Shown here piece by piece: positions 26,473 to 34,881 of a DNA stretch of 64,000 bases. A program made the position numbers and the translations under genes. The notes beneath the pieces are model-generated. The model was given only the letters and a program-made list of their open reading frames with translations, was not told the origin of the DNA and ran no database searches. The DNA is taken from NCBI RefSeq assembly GCF_003937945.1, contig NZ_RSEC01000036.1, positions 620,001-684,000 of the forward strand. Direction: 5' to 3'. The DNA comes from Amycolatopsis eburnea (GTDB lineage: Bacteria; Actinomycetota; Actinomycetes; Mycobacteriales; Pseudonocardiaceae). Position 1 is the stretch's first letter; the number at the start of each line of letters is the position of its first letter.

Positions 26473-27683
26473 CAGTTCCACACCTCGTCTTCCGCGCGCT
26501 CACGACGACGCTCCGGCGCGTTGTCCGCTTGGACGCCTGCCTCGGTCGCGTTCCCCAACGCCACCGCCGCCCACGGAGCAGGCCCGGCAACGATCGACGT
26601 GCCGGCCACGGCCCATTCGCCGGCGTCCTTGGGAACCCAGTAGTTCCTGAAGTCCCCCCACGGGCCTTCGAAGCTCTTGCCGGTGGCTCCCGCGGCCATC
26701 TCGCCCGTGAATTGCTCCGCCGGCAAGCCGTAGGTCCCCAGCTTGAGCGCCCAAGCCGGCACGCCTGGCACCATGCCCGCCAGCGAGGTGATCGCTCCGA
26801 GGGCATCGAAGGTCAGGGTCTCGGTGGCGACATCCGCTCCGGCGGCCTTCGCAAGCGCATGTCCGCCCAAAGCGCCCAGGCCCACGCCGGTCGCGAACGC
26901 GCCGACGACCTCGTCGGCCGGCTCGGGGAGCGAGTCGCTCAGCACTCCGAGAGCATTGCCGATGTCGCCCATCACGTCCGAGAGCTTCGACAGCAGCTCC
27001 GCGTGGTCCTGCACGAAGTCCCACGCGTCGTCCACGCCGTCCGCGATGGTGTTCGACAAGTCGACAAACGCTCCACCGACCGCGTCACCCAGCTTGTCGA
27101 GTACGTCCGGCTCGTCCGGAGCCAGCTCCTTCGCCTTCCGCAACGCCTCCGCGACCCGGCCCGCCGCCTCCCCATGCTCCTGCTGGAGCTGCTTCGCCGC
27201 GTCCTGGATGTTCTGGCAGCCGTCGATCGCGGACTGGAGCTGCCGGCCCGCGTTGTCCAACAGCCTCTGGGCGATCTGCAAGGACTGCTGATCCGGGAAC
27301 GTCCGGTTCGCCAGCGCGAGGTCCGGGTTCGCCCGCGCCGCCTCCGCCGCCTGGGCCGCCGCCACCGCGCGAGTCTCCAGGTCCGCTGCGCGTTTCTGCA
27401 GGTCACCCAGCTGCTGAGCCCAGGCTTCGAGCGCGTCGGCCGCCTCGCCCATCGACCTGGCCGCGCCCTCGAGGTACTGCGGCAGCGGGCCGAGGCGCCG
27501 TGCGAAGGCGTCGCTCGCCTCGCCCTGCCAGATGCCCTGCTTCCGGACGATCCGGCGCAACGCGTCGTCGGCGTCGGTCAGGTCCTTGCTCACCGCCCGG
27601 TACTTGCCCGCCAGGTCGGTGATGCCGTCGAGGTCGCCGGGCGCCGGGTCGAAGCCCAGGGCCGGGAAGTCTCGCGTGCTCAT
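26472..27683 (-). CDS. Putative type VII-secreted protein with WXG-like N-terminus
   Basis: 403 residues. The first 100 residues match the putative T7SS-signal fold: PGDLDGITDLAGKYRAV, the turn IWQGEASDAF (a WXG equivalent) and PLPQYLEGAARSMGEAADAL. A long helical middle (about 100-245) leads to a hydrophobic, Gly/Ala-rich C-terminal part (about 255-370, GVGLGALGGHALAKAAG and MVPGVPAWALKLG) like the membrane-active end of LXG-type proteins. It overlaps the upstream gene by four bases. It may be an exported effector, but no toxin active site is visible. Confidence 0.78.
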   Translation of the reverse strand: MSTRDFPALGFDPAPGDLDGITDLAGKYRAVSKDLTDADDALRRIVRKQGIWQGEASDAFARRLGPLPQYLEGAARSMGEAADALEAWAQQLGDLQKRAADLETRAVAAAQAAEAARANPDLALANRTFPDQQSLQIAQRLLDNAGRQLQSAIDGCQNIQDAAKQLQQEHGEAAGRVAEALRKAKELAPDEPDVLDKLGDAVGGAFVDLSNTIADGVDDAWDFVQDHAELLSKLSDVMGDIGNALGVLSDSLPEPADEVVGAFATGVGLGALGGHALAKAAGADVATETLTFDALGAITSLAGMVPGVPAWALKLGTYGLPAEQFTGEMAAGATGKSFEGPWGDFRNYWVPKDAGEWAVAGTSIVAGPAPWAAVALGNATEAGVQADNAPERRRERAEDEVWN

Positions 27684-28309
27684 CGGTCGAGCCCGTCCAG
27701 GATGCCGGTGATGCCGCCGGTCGCGCCGCCGCCGACCGGGCGGTCGTCACCGTCGGCCTGCTCGACGACGTCCGCCAGACCCTGGCGTTCGGCCAGCCGG
27801 TTGATCCCCGGCATCCCGCCGGTGATGCCACCGCCAACCATCCCGCCGTCCAGGTCCGCGCCCGGATCGGTCCGGTCGGCCAGGTCGTTGATGCCCGGCA
27901 TCCCGCCGGTGACCCCACCGCCCACCGGGCCTCCGGCCGGCTGCCCCAGCCGAGGGTGGTTCCCCTTCACCCCGCCCGTGGGTTCGCCACCACCGGGACC
28001 GTCCCCCAGCACCGCCGTGCCGAACTTCCCCAGCTCACCGCTGAACTCGGCCTCGATCTGCTCGTACTTCTGCTTCGCCTGCTTCAACCGCTCCGTGATC
28101 CCCGAAGCCGCATCGCCGAGCCGCCCGATGCCGAACCGCCACGCCTCCTCGAACTCGACGCCCGCCTTGCCCAGATCGGCGTTCCCCAGCGAGCCGAACG
28201 CCCCGCCACCCCCGAGCCGCTGATTCGCGTCGGCCATCCGGCCCGCCGCCGTGTCCAGATCGCCGATGAGCTTGCCCAGCTCGTCGGCCTTCACCGCGTA
28301 CCCGTCCAC
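27680..28309 (-). CDS. ESX-like helical protein with Gly-rich repeat tail
   Basis: 209 residues. The N-terminal 100 residues form a helical hairpin (VKADELGKLIGDLDTAAGRM and GITERLKQAKQKYEQIEAEF) like ESX proteins. The C-terminus has three related repeats, GGVTGGMPGINDLADR, GGITGGMPGINRLAER and GGATGGITGILDGLDR, about 28 residues apart. GTG 28309 has GGGAGGG upstream and is the first gene of the operon running down to 24533. The repeat tail is unusual for the family and could mediate assembly or wall contact (inference). Confidence 0.77.
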   Translation of the reverse strand: MDGYAVKADELGKLIGDLDTAAGRMADANQRLGGGGAFGSLGNADLGKAGVEFEEAWRFGIGRLGDAASGITERLKQAKQKYEQIEAEFSGELGKFGTAVLGDGPGGGEPTGGVKGNHPRLGQPAGGPVGGGVTGGMPGINDLADRTDPGADLDGGMVGGGITGGMPGINRLAERQGLADVVEQADGDDRPVGGGATGGITGILDGLDR

Positions 28310-28398
28310 GCCACCCTCCCCTGTGGTCCTGTCCAACGTAGGACGGCAGTCCACCCTCCGCGGTTTCATCGTCACCCAAAGGAGCGAGCATGAGAAAG

Positions 28399-28427
28399 GC
28401 CCCCATCGGGTCAAACCCGATGGGGGC
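28399..28427 (-). terminator. Intrinsic terminator of the nuclease gene
   Basis: Perfect 13-bp stem GCCCCCATCGGGT (28399-28411) and ACCCGATGGGGGC (28415-28427) with loop CAA, followed on the minus strand by CTTTCTCATG. It lies 12 bases beyond the nuclease stop at 28439. Confidence 0.85.
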
Positions 28428-28438
28428 CCGGCCGAACC

Positions 28439-30904
28439 TCAGTGCCCGAAGACCTGCTCCAGGTAGTCGAGCAGGTCGTAAAGCCCGTCCTGCAGCGGGT
28501 TGCCCGCGCCCGGCCGGAACCGGATCACCTGCGGGTCGTGGTCGCTGGCTTGGTCGGCGAACTCCGCGTTGATGTGGACGACGTCGTAGTCCACCCCGCG
28601 CGGCGCATTCGACGCCAGGATGTGGTCCAGCACCTGCGACTGGCCCTCGAACACGTAGCTGTACCGCTCGGCTTCCGGCACCGACGCGATCAGGTCCTTC
28701 AGCGCGCCACCGGCGGTGAGCGTCTGGACCGCAGGCGAGAACGGGTAGTCGTTCAGGTCACCGGCCACCACGACGTTCGCGCTGCGGTCCGACGCCAGCA
28801 ACGAATCCACGAACCCGCGCAGCACCGTGGCCTGCTTCGCGCGCTGCACCTCGGAACTGCGCGTCGGCGGCTGGAAGCGGCCGTGCGTCGGCTGGTCGCC
28901 GCCCTTGGAGTTGAAGTGGTTGGCGATGACGAAGACCGTGCGGCCCTTGAAGACGAACTCGCCGGCCAGCGGCTTGCGGCTCGACGTCCAGGCCTCGTTC
29001 GTCGGGTCGACGCGGCCCGGCGACGCCGTGAGGTGCGTCTTCCCGTGCTCGCGGACGACACCCACGGCCGACGTCGACGTCCCACCCGGACGGTCCACAA
29101 AGGACACGCGGGCCGGGTTGAACAGGAACGCCACGCGGATGTTGCCGCCCGGCTGGCCGCCGTCCTGGTCGTTGACCGGGTCGATCGAGCGCCACTGGTA
29201 GCGCGGCCCACCCTTGGCGACGATGGCGTCGGTGAACTTCTGCAGCGTCTGGTCCGCCGCGACGGTGCCGTCGTCGGTCGCGCCCGTGTTGTCCTGGATC
29301 TCTTCCAGGTTCACGATGTCCGGCGTCGCGAGGTGCGTCACGATCGCTTCGCCGAGCCGGTCGTACTTCGCCTGCGCGTCACCGGGCGCCAGGTTCTCGA
29401 CGTTGTACGTCGCGACGGCCAGCTCACCGGTCCGCTGCTTGCGCGTGGTCTCGGCCTGCAGCCCATTGTCCTTTTCGGTCCCGAGCACGCTGGCGAACAG
29501 CGTGTAGCCGCCGAAGTTGCTGTACTCGACGGGACCCGAGGTGGTGCCGGTCAGCACGTCGCCGACGTTGAGCTTCGGGAACGGCCGCTGGTCGAACGGG
29601 ATCAGCGACGACACCTTCATGACGCCGCTGTTGAGCTGGTCGTAGCCCAGGTAGACGCTGCCGCCGCGGACCGACTCGTGCTGGTCCGGCTTGGACGTCA
29701 CGTACAGCTCGTTGAAGGAGTTCGACGGGCCGACGACGCGGGCGTCGGTGACCGAGACGATCTCGCTCTCGTGCGACTCCCAGAAGTCCAGCGCGTACTT
29801 GGCGGGCTCCAAGGTGAGCGGCTCGATGTTCCCGCCGGGCGACGGCGCGTACGTCGTCGGCACGGTGTCCGGGTTCAGCACGGTCGGCGCGGGCAGCGCG
29901 TTCCCGTGCGAGCCGACCGTCCACTGTGCACTGCTCAGCTCGGTGAGCGACTGGTAGTTCGACGTCGCCGGCGCGTCCGGGTAGAACTCGCGGACGGTGC
30001 CGGTCGCGGTCACCGCGTCGCCGACCGCGACGGCCGGGCTGGTCGAGCCGGTGAAGACGAACAGGCCCTCGCTGGTGCGCGGGTCGTTGTCCGGGTTCGG
30101 GTCGGTGAGCCAGAAGCCGCGCGACGAGCCGAACGTCCTGGTCGCCGTCACGACGCCGGTGACGTCGCTGACCTTCTTGTCCTTGAACGGCGAAATGCGC
30201 GTGGTGCCCTGGATTTCGTGGATCTTGGCCGGGGTGCCCGGTTCGGGGTTGCCGCCGCCGGTCGTCTCGCCCTTGGTGTTCGTCGGGGACGGGTCGCCGA
30301 CGGTGAAGTCGGCCGCGTTGTCGTCCGTGTCGGCCAGCGACGCGGCGCGCGCGACGGACGTCGTGTTGGACGGCGCGGCCGTCGGAGAACCCTCGCGGAC
30401 GGTCGCCGCGCCGAACCCGACGAGGTCCTTGACCCGGGTGTCGGCCGCGCAGTCCGCGGCGGTCTTGCAGGTCAGCGCGGTGGTGCCGGAGACGAGGGCG
30501 ATCGTGCCCGCGGTCGCGGACATCGCGATCGCGCCGGTCGCGTCCGGGGCGGGCAGCGCGACCGTGCCGCCGCTGCCCTTGCCCTCGGCCACGAGGTAGC
30601 GCCCGCCCGGGGCGACGCTGCCGGTCAGCGGCGTGACCTGCCAGGTGCTCGACGGGCTGGCCGATCCGGGCAGGTACTGGACGCTGAAGCCGTCGACGCT
30701 CGTGGCCGCCGCGCCGTGGTTGGCGAGCTCGACGAAGTCGTTGGTCAACGTGGCGCCGGAGTTGCCACCGCCGCCGTAGACCTCGGCGATGACCGCGTCG
30801 GCGCTGGGTGCGGCGAGCGCGGCCGGCGCGGCCACGCCGCCGAGCACCAGGCCCGACGCGACGGCCACCGTGAAGGCGGCCTTGGATCTGTGGGTCTTGG
30901 TCAC
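28439..30904 (-). CDS. Secreted endonuclease/exonuclease/phosphatase-family nuclease (ExeM/NucH-like)
   Basis: 821 residues with a signal peptide (basic start, hydrophobic core, ending APAALAAPSA). The N-terminal lamin-tail domain (AVIAEVYGGGGNSGATLTND) is followed by an OB-fold segment (GVVTATRTFGSSRGFWLTDP) and a C-terminal EEP catalytic domain: ATYNVENL, NLEEIQDN, FVIANHFNSKGGD, VVVAGDLNDY and QASDHDPQV give the metal and catalytic residues. It should degrade extracellular DNA or RNA. GTG 30904 with AGGGGA upstream starts immediately before the signal peptide; the reading frame stays open further upstream but without homology. It ends at its own hairpin terminator. Confidence 0.92.
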   Translation of the reverse strand: MTKTHRSKAAFTVAVASGLVLGGVAAPAALAAPSADAVIAEVYGGGGNSGATLTNDFVELANHGAAATSVDGFSVQYLPGSASPSSTWQVTPLTGSVAPGGRYLVAEGKGSGGTVALPAPDATGAIAMSATAGTIALVSGTTALTCKTAADCAADTRVKDLVGFGAATVREGSPTAAPSNTTSVARAASLADTDDNAADFTVGDPSPTNTKGETTGGGNPEPGTPAKIHEIQGTTRISPFKDKKVSDVTGVVTATRTFGSSRGFWLTDPNPDNDPRTSEGLFVFTGSTSPAVAVGDAVTATGTVREFYPDAPATSNYQSLTELSSAQWTVGSHGNALPAPTVLNPDTVPTTYAPSPGGNIEPLTLEPAKYALDFWESHESEIVSVTDARVVGPSNSFNELYVTSKPDQHESVRGGSVYLGYDQLNSGVMKVSSLIPFDQRPFPKLNVGDVLTGTTSGPVEYSNFGGYTLFASVLGTEKDNGLQAETTRKQRTGELAVATYNVENLAPGDAQAKYDRLGEAIVTHLATPDIVNLEEIQDNTGATDDGTVAADQTLQKFTDAIVAKGGPRYQWRSIDPVNDQDGGQPGGNIRVAFLFNPARVSFVDRPGGTSTSAVGVVREHGKTHLTASPGRVDPTNEAWTSSRKPLAGEFVFKGRTVFVIANHFNSKGGDQPTHGRFQPPTRSSEVQRAKQATVLRGFVDSLLASDRSANVVVAGDLNDYPFSPAVQTLTAGGALKDLIASVPEAERYSYVFEGQSQVLDHILASNAPRGVDYDVVHINAEFADQASDHDPQVIRFRPGAGNPLQDGLYDLLDYLEQVFGH

Positions 30905-30974
30905 CCTGAGTCCCCTTTGTGCTTGAACAGTCGTGGCATAGTCCCCCGGGCAAGTGAGGAGGAGGAAGACAAAG

Positions 30975-31034
30975 ATGCAACGATTCGTAACAACTACTTT
31001 CGTCGTCACTCGTTTGGCAGAGCAGGTTTTGTGA
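30975..31034 (+). CDS. 19-residue leader ORF coupled to capA-like gene
   Basis: An exceptionally strong ribosome site GAGGAGGAGG (30956-30965) precedes ATG 30975, which encodes MQRFVTTTFVVTRLAEQVL and stops at TGA 31032-31034. The stop overlaps the GTG start of the next gene (GTGA), whose own ribosome site is poor. This is the layout of a leader peptide that delivers ribosomes to the downstream gene. Three consecutive Thr codons are interrupted only once; attenuation is possible but not shown. The segment is also richer in A+T than its surroundings. Confidence 0.5.
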   Translation: MQRFVTTTFVVTRLAEQVL

Positions 31035-31984
31035 TCACGCTGGTACTCGGCGGAGACGTCAACATCCAGGGCCGGGCCACCCCGGCGACGGCGTTCGAGC
31101 GGCTGAACCCGCTGCTCCAGGGCGCGGACCTCCGGTTCGTCAACCTCGAGGGCGCCGTCGACGCGCCGGTCGCCGAAGCCCTGACGGCGGCCGCCATCGA
31201 CGTCGTCTCGTGCGCCAACGACCTCAGCTCGGTGGCGAGCCTCCCGGTCCTCGACCGCGCCGGGATCGCGCACTGCGGGGCCGGCGCGACCCCCGACGCC
31301 GCGCACGCCCCCGCCGTGCTCGACCGGTCGGGCGAGACGGTCGCGTTCCTCGCGTACACCGCGCTCCGGTCTCGCGGGCAAAGCGCGCTGCCGGACTTCC
31401 CCGGCGTCGCGCAAGCGTTTGCGACCACGGCGTACCAACCCGATCCGCGCGTCGCGGAGATCCCCGGCCGCCCGCCGCTCGTCCGCACGGCGCCGGTGCC
31501 CGAGCACCTCGACCGGCTCGTGTCCGACGTCCGGCAGGCGAAAGCGTCGAACGACCACGTCGTCGTCTCGATGCACTGGGGCCTGCCGGGGCCGGAACTG
31601 ACCGAATACCAGGTCACCTACGGGCGCGCGGCGATCGACGCCGGCGCCGACCTGGTCGTCGGCCACGGGCCGCACACCATCCAGGCCGTCGAGGTCCACC
31701 GCGGCCGCCCGATCCTCTACAGCCTCGGCAACCTCGTCTTCGACTGGCCGGCGATGCGCGGCCGGCACGTCGACGGGCTGCTGGCGGGCTGCATGTTCGG
31801 CGCCGAACCTCGGCTCGAGCTGATCCCGGTGCGGCGGAACGCGGACAACGAGTGCGAGCCACTGGCCGGGGAGGACGCGAGCAAGGTGCTTCGGTACTTC
31901 GCGGACGTCTCGGCACTGCGTTCGACCAAGGTGTCCGTCCACGAAGGAATCGCCTCGGTGTCCGGATTAGGTGTTGGCGCGTAA
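31031..31984 (+). CDS. CapA-family metallophosphatase-like protein
   Basis: 317 residues. The PGA_cap/CapA family motifs are LVLGGDVNIQG at the start, FVNLEGAVD, DVVSCANDLS (a CapA-type ND pair), VVVSMHWG and DLVVGHGPHTIQAVEVHRG followed by YSLGNLVFDW. These give the His/Asp metal-binding site of calcineurin-like enzymes. CapA takes part in poly-gamma-glutamate export, but many family members have other substrates, and no capsule genes are nearby. No signal peptide is present. GTG 31031 overlaps the leader ORF stop. Confidence 0.88.
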   Translation: MITLVLGGDVNIQGRATPATAFERLNPLLQGADLRFVNLEGAVDAPVAEALTAAAIDVVSCANDLSSVASLPVLDRAGIAHCGAGATPDAAHAPAVLDRSGETVAFLAYTALRSRGQSALPDFPGVAQAFATTAYQPDPRVAEIPGRPPLVRTAPVPEHLDRLVSDVRQAKASNDHVVVSMHWGLPGPELTEYQVTYGRAAIDAGADLVVGHGPHTIQAVEVHRGRPILYSLGNLVFDWPAMRGRHVDGLLAGCMFGAEPRLELIPVRRNADNECEPLAGEDASKVLRYFADVSALRSTKVSVHEGIASVSGLGVGA

Positions 31985-32177
31985 CGGAATGCGCGCGTTC
32001 CGTGACAGCCGCACACGGGTTTGTCACCCATCCGGCGCATCTGCCTTAAATGAAGCTCAAGGGCCGGAACAACCTGCGTGAAGCGGCGGTACGGTCTGCA
32101 TGAGCCGCCGGAAAAGTGGCACAGACCACTCCCCGACAGCTCGCGGTCGGCACGACACGGGGGGAGGGAGAACGATC

Positions 32178-32279
32178 ATGTGGGGGCTGATTGTTCTCAG
32201 CTGCGTGTTCGTGCTGGTGCTGGGGATAGCCGCGGTCGTGGACCTTCGGGACCACGACCGCGGCGAGCACCGGGTCTAG
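32178..32279 (+). CDS. 33-residue single-helix membrane microprotein
   Basis: ATG 32178 follows GGGGAGGGAG, an excellent ribosome site. The product starts MWGLIVLSCVFVLVLGIAAV and ends in the charged tail VDLRDHDRGEHRV, i.e. one membrane helix with its C-terminus probably inside. It is too short for routine gene calling. The stop overlaps the convergent gene at 32276 by four bases. Function unknown. Confidence 0.5.
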   Translation: MWGLIVLSCVFVLVLGIAAVVDLRDHDRGEHRV

Positions 32280-32722
32280 CGCACCGCCTGCCTCCCCTTG
32301 TAGCGGCCGAGCAGCGTGCGCGCGCCGGCCAGCGCGACCCGCCCGGCGCCCTTCGCGCTCGCGGCCAGGAAGGTCGTCCAGTCGAAGTAGTCGCGCCAGA
32401 GGACGATCCGGCCGCCTTCGACCTCGAACGTGCCGCACACCCAGAACTCCGCTTCCCACGCGCCGCGGCGCAGCACGTCGGTGCGCTCGGTGAGCACGAC
32501 GTTGCCGTCCGCGGCGATGTGGTGCGTGCGCGCCTCGAAACCCGAGCCGTACTTGGCCATGAAACGCAGCTGTTTTTCGACCGCGGCGACGCCGCGAGCG
32601 GGCGGCAACGGCACGTTCTGGTACACGATGTCGCTCGCCGCGAACGTCAGCGCGCGGTCCACGTCGAGGTCTTCGAGGGCCTTGAGGAAACCGGTCACCA
32701 CTGCTTGGGGTTCATCGGTCAT
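32276..32722 (-). CDS. Limonene-1,2-epoxide hydrolase-family protein
   Basis: 148 residues, the length of single-domain LEH enzymes with a SnoaL-like cone. The expected active-site positions appear in IVYQNVPLPP (Tyr and Asn), LTERTDVL (Arg and Asp) and IVLWRDYFDW (Asp). LEH enzymes open epoxides by direct attack of water. The actinobacterial branch includes EphG, which acts on sterol or fatty epoxides. The ATG at 32722 is the only sensible start. It lies 16 bases after the dioxygenase gene and may be co-transcribed. Confidence 0.88.
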   Translation of the reverse strand: MTDEPQAVVTGFLKALEDLDVDRALTFAASDIVYQNVPLPPARGVAAVEKQLRFMAKYGSGFEARTHHIAADGNVVLTERTDVLRRGAWEAEFWVCGTFEVEGGRIVLWRDYFDWTTFLAASAKGAGRVALAGARTLLGRYKGRQAVR

Positions 32723-32738
32723 GCCCCCAGGCTAAGGC

Positions 32739-33656
32739 TCAGAACGGCCGGTCGCCCGCGATGGCGACGCGCTCCGCGATCCGGACGTGCGGGTGGTAGT
32801 CGTTGACCGCGTAGTGCTGCGTCGCGCGGTTGTCCCAGAACGCCACCGAATTCGGCCGCCAGCTGAACCGGACCTGGAACTCGGGCGTGTGGGCCTGCAG
32901 GAACAGGTACCGCAGCAGCCGGTCGCTCTCGTCGCGGTCCAGGCCGACGATGTGCGTGGTGAAGGCCTGGTTGACGAACAGGGTGCGCCGCCCGGTCTCC
33001 GGGTGCGTCCGGACCACCGGGTGCTCGACCGGCGGGAAGCGGTCCTGCCAGCGCGCGAGGAGCGCCGGATCGGAGAAGCGGTCGAAGCCGGGGAGGTAGT
33101 CGTGGACGGCGGTGAGCCCGTCGATGCGCGCGCGGACGTCCGCGGGCAGGTTGTCGTAGGCGGCGGCCATGTCGGCCCACATCGTGTCCCCGCCGACCGG
33201 CGGCACCTCGATCAGCCGCAGCACCGAGCCGAGCGCCGGCTTCGGCCGCCAGGTGACGTCGACGTGCCAGATGTTCTCGTAGCCGGGCATGGCCGCGGTG
33301 CGCTCGAAGCGCGTGACGGCGTCGTCGTCGCCCTTCGGGATGAACGGGTTGGTCTCCAGCTCACCCCAGTTCGCGGCGAACGCGCGCTGCTGCGCCGACG
33401 TGATGTCCTGGTCGCGGAAGAAGAGCACCTTCCACTCGAGCAGGGCGCGGTTGAGCTCTTCGCGCAGCTCGGGCGTGAGCGGCTCGCGCAGGTCGACGCC
33501 GTCGACCTCGGCGCCGATCACCCGGCTCAGCGGCCGGAGGGTGAACAGCTCGAACCCCTCCCGCGGATCCCGCAGCAGACGCGGGCCTTCGACGATGCCA
33601 CCGGTGGGCGTGACGGCCTCGCGCAGCTGAATCCGGGCAGGCAGATCTACGGACAT
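32739..33656 (-). CDS. TauD/TfdA-family 2-oxoglutarate dioxygenase
   Basis: 305 residues, typical for the family. The iron ligands are in WHVDVTWRP (His and Asp) and QHYAVNDYHPHVR (distal His and the Arg that binds 2-oxoglutarate). FFRDQDITSAQQRAFAANWG and GGDTMWADMAAAYDNL are other family signatures. Such enzymes hydroxylate taurine, alkyl sulfates or aryloxyalkanoates to release sulfite, sulfate or phenol. The ATG at 33656 has GGAG upstream. The actual substrate is unknown. Confidence 0.92.
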   Translation of the reverse strand: MSVDLPARIQLREAVTPTGGIVEGPRLLRDPREGFELFTLRPLSRVIGAEVDGVDLREPLTPELREELNRALLEWKVLFFRDQDITSAQQRAFAANWGELETNPFIPKGDDDAVTRFERTAAMPGYENIWHVDVTWRPKPALGSVLRLIEVPPVGGDTMWADMAAAYDNLPADVRARIDGLTAVHDYLPGFDRFSDPALLARWQDRFPPVEHPVVRTHPETGRRTLFVNQAFTTHIVGLDRDESDRLLRYLFLQAHTPEFQVRFSWRPNSVAFWDNRATQHYAVNDYHPHVRIAERVAIAGDRPF

Positions 33657-33703
33657 GGTTGTGCTCCAAGGGTTTTCGGGAGTGTTCGGACGCCGGGCTC
33701 GCG

Positions 33704-33826
33704 TCAGGCAGGGGGCGAGCCCAGGCGGCCGCGGCGCAGCAGGAGCTCCACGACGCCCTCACCGATCGACCGCTGCACGGCGCGGCCGAGCCACCGGACG
33801 GGGGTGCGTTCCGAGGTGGCAGGCAT
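33704..33826 (-). CDS. Possible 40-residue protein
   Basis: A small frame upstream of the dioxygenase gene encodes MPATSERTPVRWLGRAVQRS then a hydrophobic/basic amphipathic segment ending RRGRLGSPPA. The ribosome site is weak, so this is offered with low confidence. Its position, 48 bases upstream of the dioxygenase start on the same strand, would make it the first gene of that operon. Confidence 0.3.
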   Translation of the reverse strand: MPATSERTPVRWLGRAVQRSIGEGVVELLLRRGRLGSPPA

Positions 33827-33978
33827 GAACCCATGGTCCGCGCCGTCCCGCCTCGCGGTCAAGACGTCCACTTGTTGGAACGTGCCGAACGGCGCAGGTC
33901 ACCGCGATGCGGGCGGCCCGGGCGCATGAGGCAAGATCTTCCACGATCGGGTGAGCGCCCTTGACGACGGAGGTCCCC

Positions 33979-34290
33979 ATGCCGGAAGGCAGAGGCTCGC
34001 GGATCGACCCGGACCGGCTCCGCGCGGCGGCCGACCTGCTCGACCAGGCCACGGCCGCCGACGACAAAGCGGCAGGCCGGTTCGCCGAGGCCCGCGTCGA
34101 CTCGACGCCGTTCGGCATCTCGCCGCAGGCCCGCGAGCTGGCGGCCCGCTGGGCGGCCGCGCTGGCCGCGCGCGAGGCCGACGCCCGCGTCCTCGGCGAC
34201 GCGACGTCCGACCTGGCGGGCCGGCTGCGCATGGCGGCGGAGAGCACCCGGAGCACCGGCTTCCGGGGCCGGATCGCGGTGGCGCCGTGA
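33979..34290 (+). CDS. EspC/ESX-like helical protein
   Basis: 103 residues. It begins RIDPDRLRAAADLLDQATAA, and contains FGISPQARELAARWAAALAA followed by a second helix with VLGDATSDLAGRLRMAAEST. This is the length and pattern of EspC-type (T7SS_ESX_EspC) proteins. GGAGG precedes ATG 33979; the in-frame TTG at 33961 is a weaker start. It overlaps the next gene by four bases, and the two look like a substrate pair. Confidence 0.72.
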   Translation: MPEGRGSRIDPDRLRAAADLLDQATAADDKAAGRFAEARVDSTPFGISPQARELAARWAAALAAREADARVLGDATSDLAGRLRMAAESTRSTGFRGRIAVAP

Positions 34291-34865
34291 CCTCCCTCGC
34301 CGAGGTCTTCGAACACCCGGCCCTGACGACGGCGGCGGCCGAGCTGTCGTCGCTCCGCTCGGCGGCCGGCCGCCTCGGCGTCCCGGACCCGGTGGCGGCG
34401 CTGCGGCGCCTGGACTGCGCCCCGTCCGCGATCCGCACGTCGGCGTCGACGGTCGACGCGGGCTCGCTGGTGGTGACGTCGGCCCAGGAGGAGTTCCGCG
34501 CCGGCGTCGACCGCGCGGAAACCGGCGGCAGCACGGAAACGTTCGGCACCTGGGCGGACACAGTGGACGGTCAGTACGGCGCGGCCGTCCGCGCCGCCGC
34601 GGCCACGGCCGCACTGGGCGCCCGGATCGCGACGCACCTGGACGAACTGGCGGAGTCGGCGGCGACGGAGGTGCGCGCCATCGCGTCCGCCGCTTCCGCG
34701 TCGGTGGCGGCGGTGCTGACTGGCGACCGCTCGGCCGAGGTGGTCAGCGACGTCAGCACCGCGTGCACCGCCGTGCTGCGAACGGTCTCCGCGAAGGTGG
34801 CGTCGTTGTCTTCGCTGGCGGAGGAGCTGGAGCCGTTGACGAGCCCCGCGGTCGAGCTCGGCTGA
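34287..34865 (+). CDS. Helical protein paired with EspC-like protein
   Basis: 192 residues, strongly Ala/Ser/Val-rich and helical, with WXG-like turns around GTWADTVDGQYGAAV. GTG 34287 overlaps the previous stop (GTGA). The N-terminal part (LAEVFEHPALTTAAAELSSL) and repeated Ala-rich helices suggest a type VII substrate or its partner. No family name can be assigned, and no secretion machinery gene is adjacent. Confidence 0.65.
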   Translation: MTSLAEVFEHPALTTAAAELSSLRSAAGRLGVPDPVAALRRLDCAPSAIRTSASTVDAGSLVVTSAQEEFRAGVDRAETGGSTETFGTWADTVDGQYGAAVRAAAATAALGARIATHLDELAESAATEVRAIASAASASVAAVLTGDRSAEVVSDVSTACTAVLRTVSAKVASLSSLAEELEPLTSPAVELG

Positions 34866-34881
34866 AGTGTCACCTTCGCGT

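Noticed and set aside
27700..27960. CRISPR-like repeat array
   Set aside because: The repeats are diverged units inside a coding gene and encode TGGMPGI-type peptide repeats; there are no unique spacers and no cas genes.
20858..28309. Complete type VII (ESX) secretion locus
   Set aside because: No EccB, EccD, EccE or mycosin-like gene is present; only an EccC-like ATPase and substrate-like proteins.
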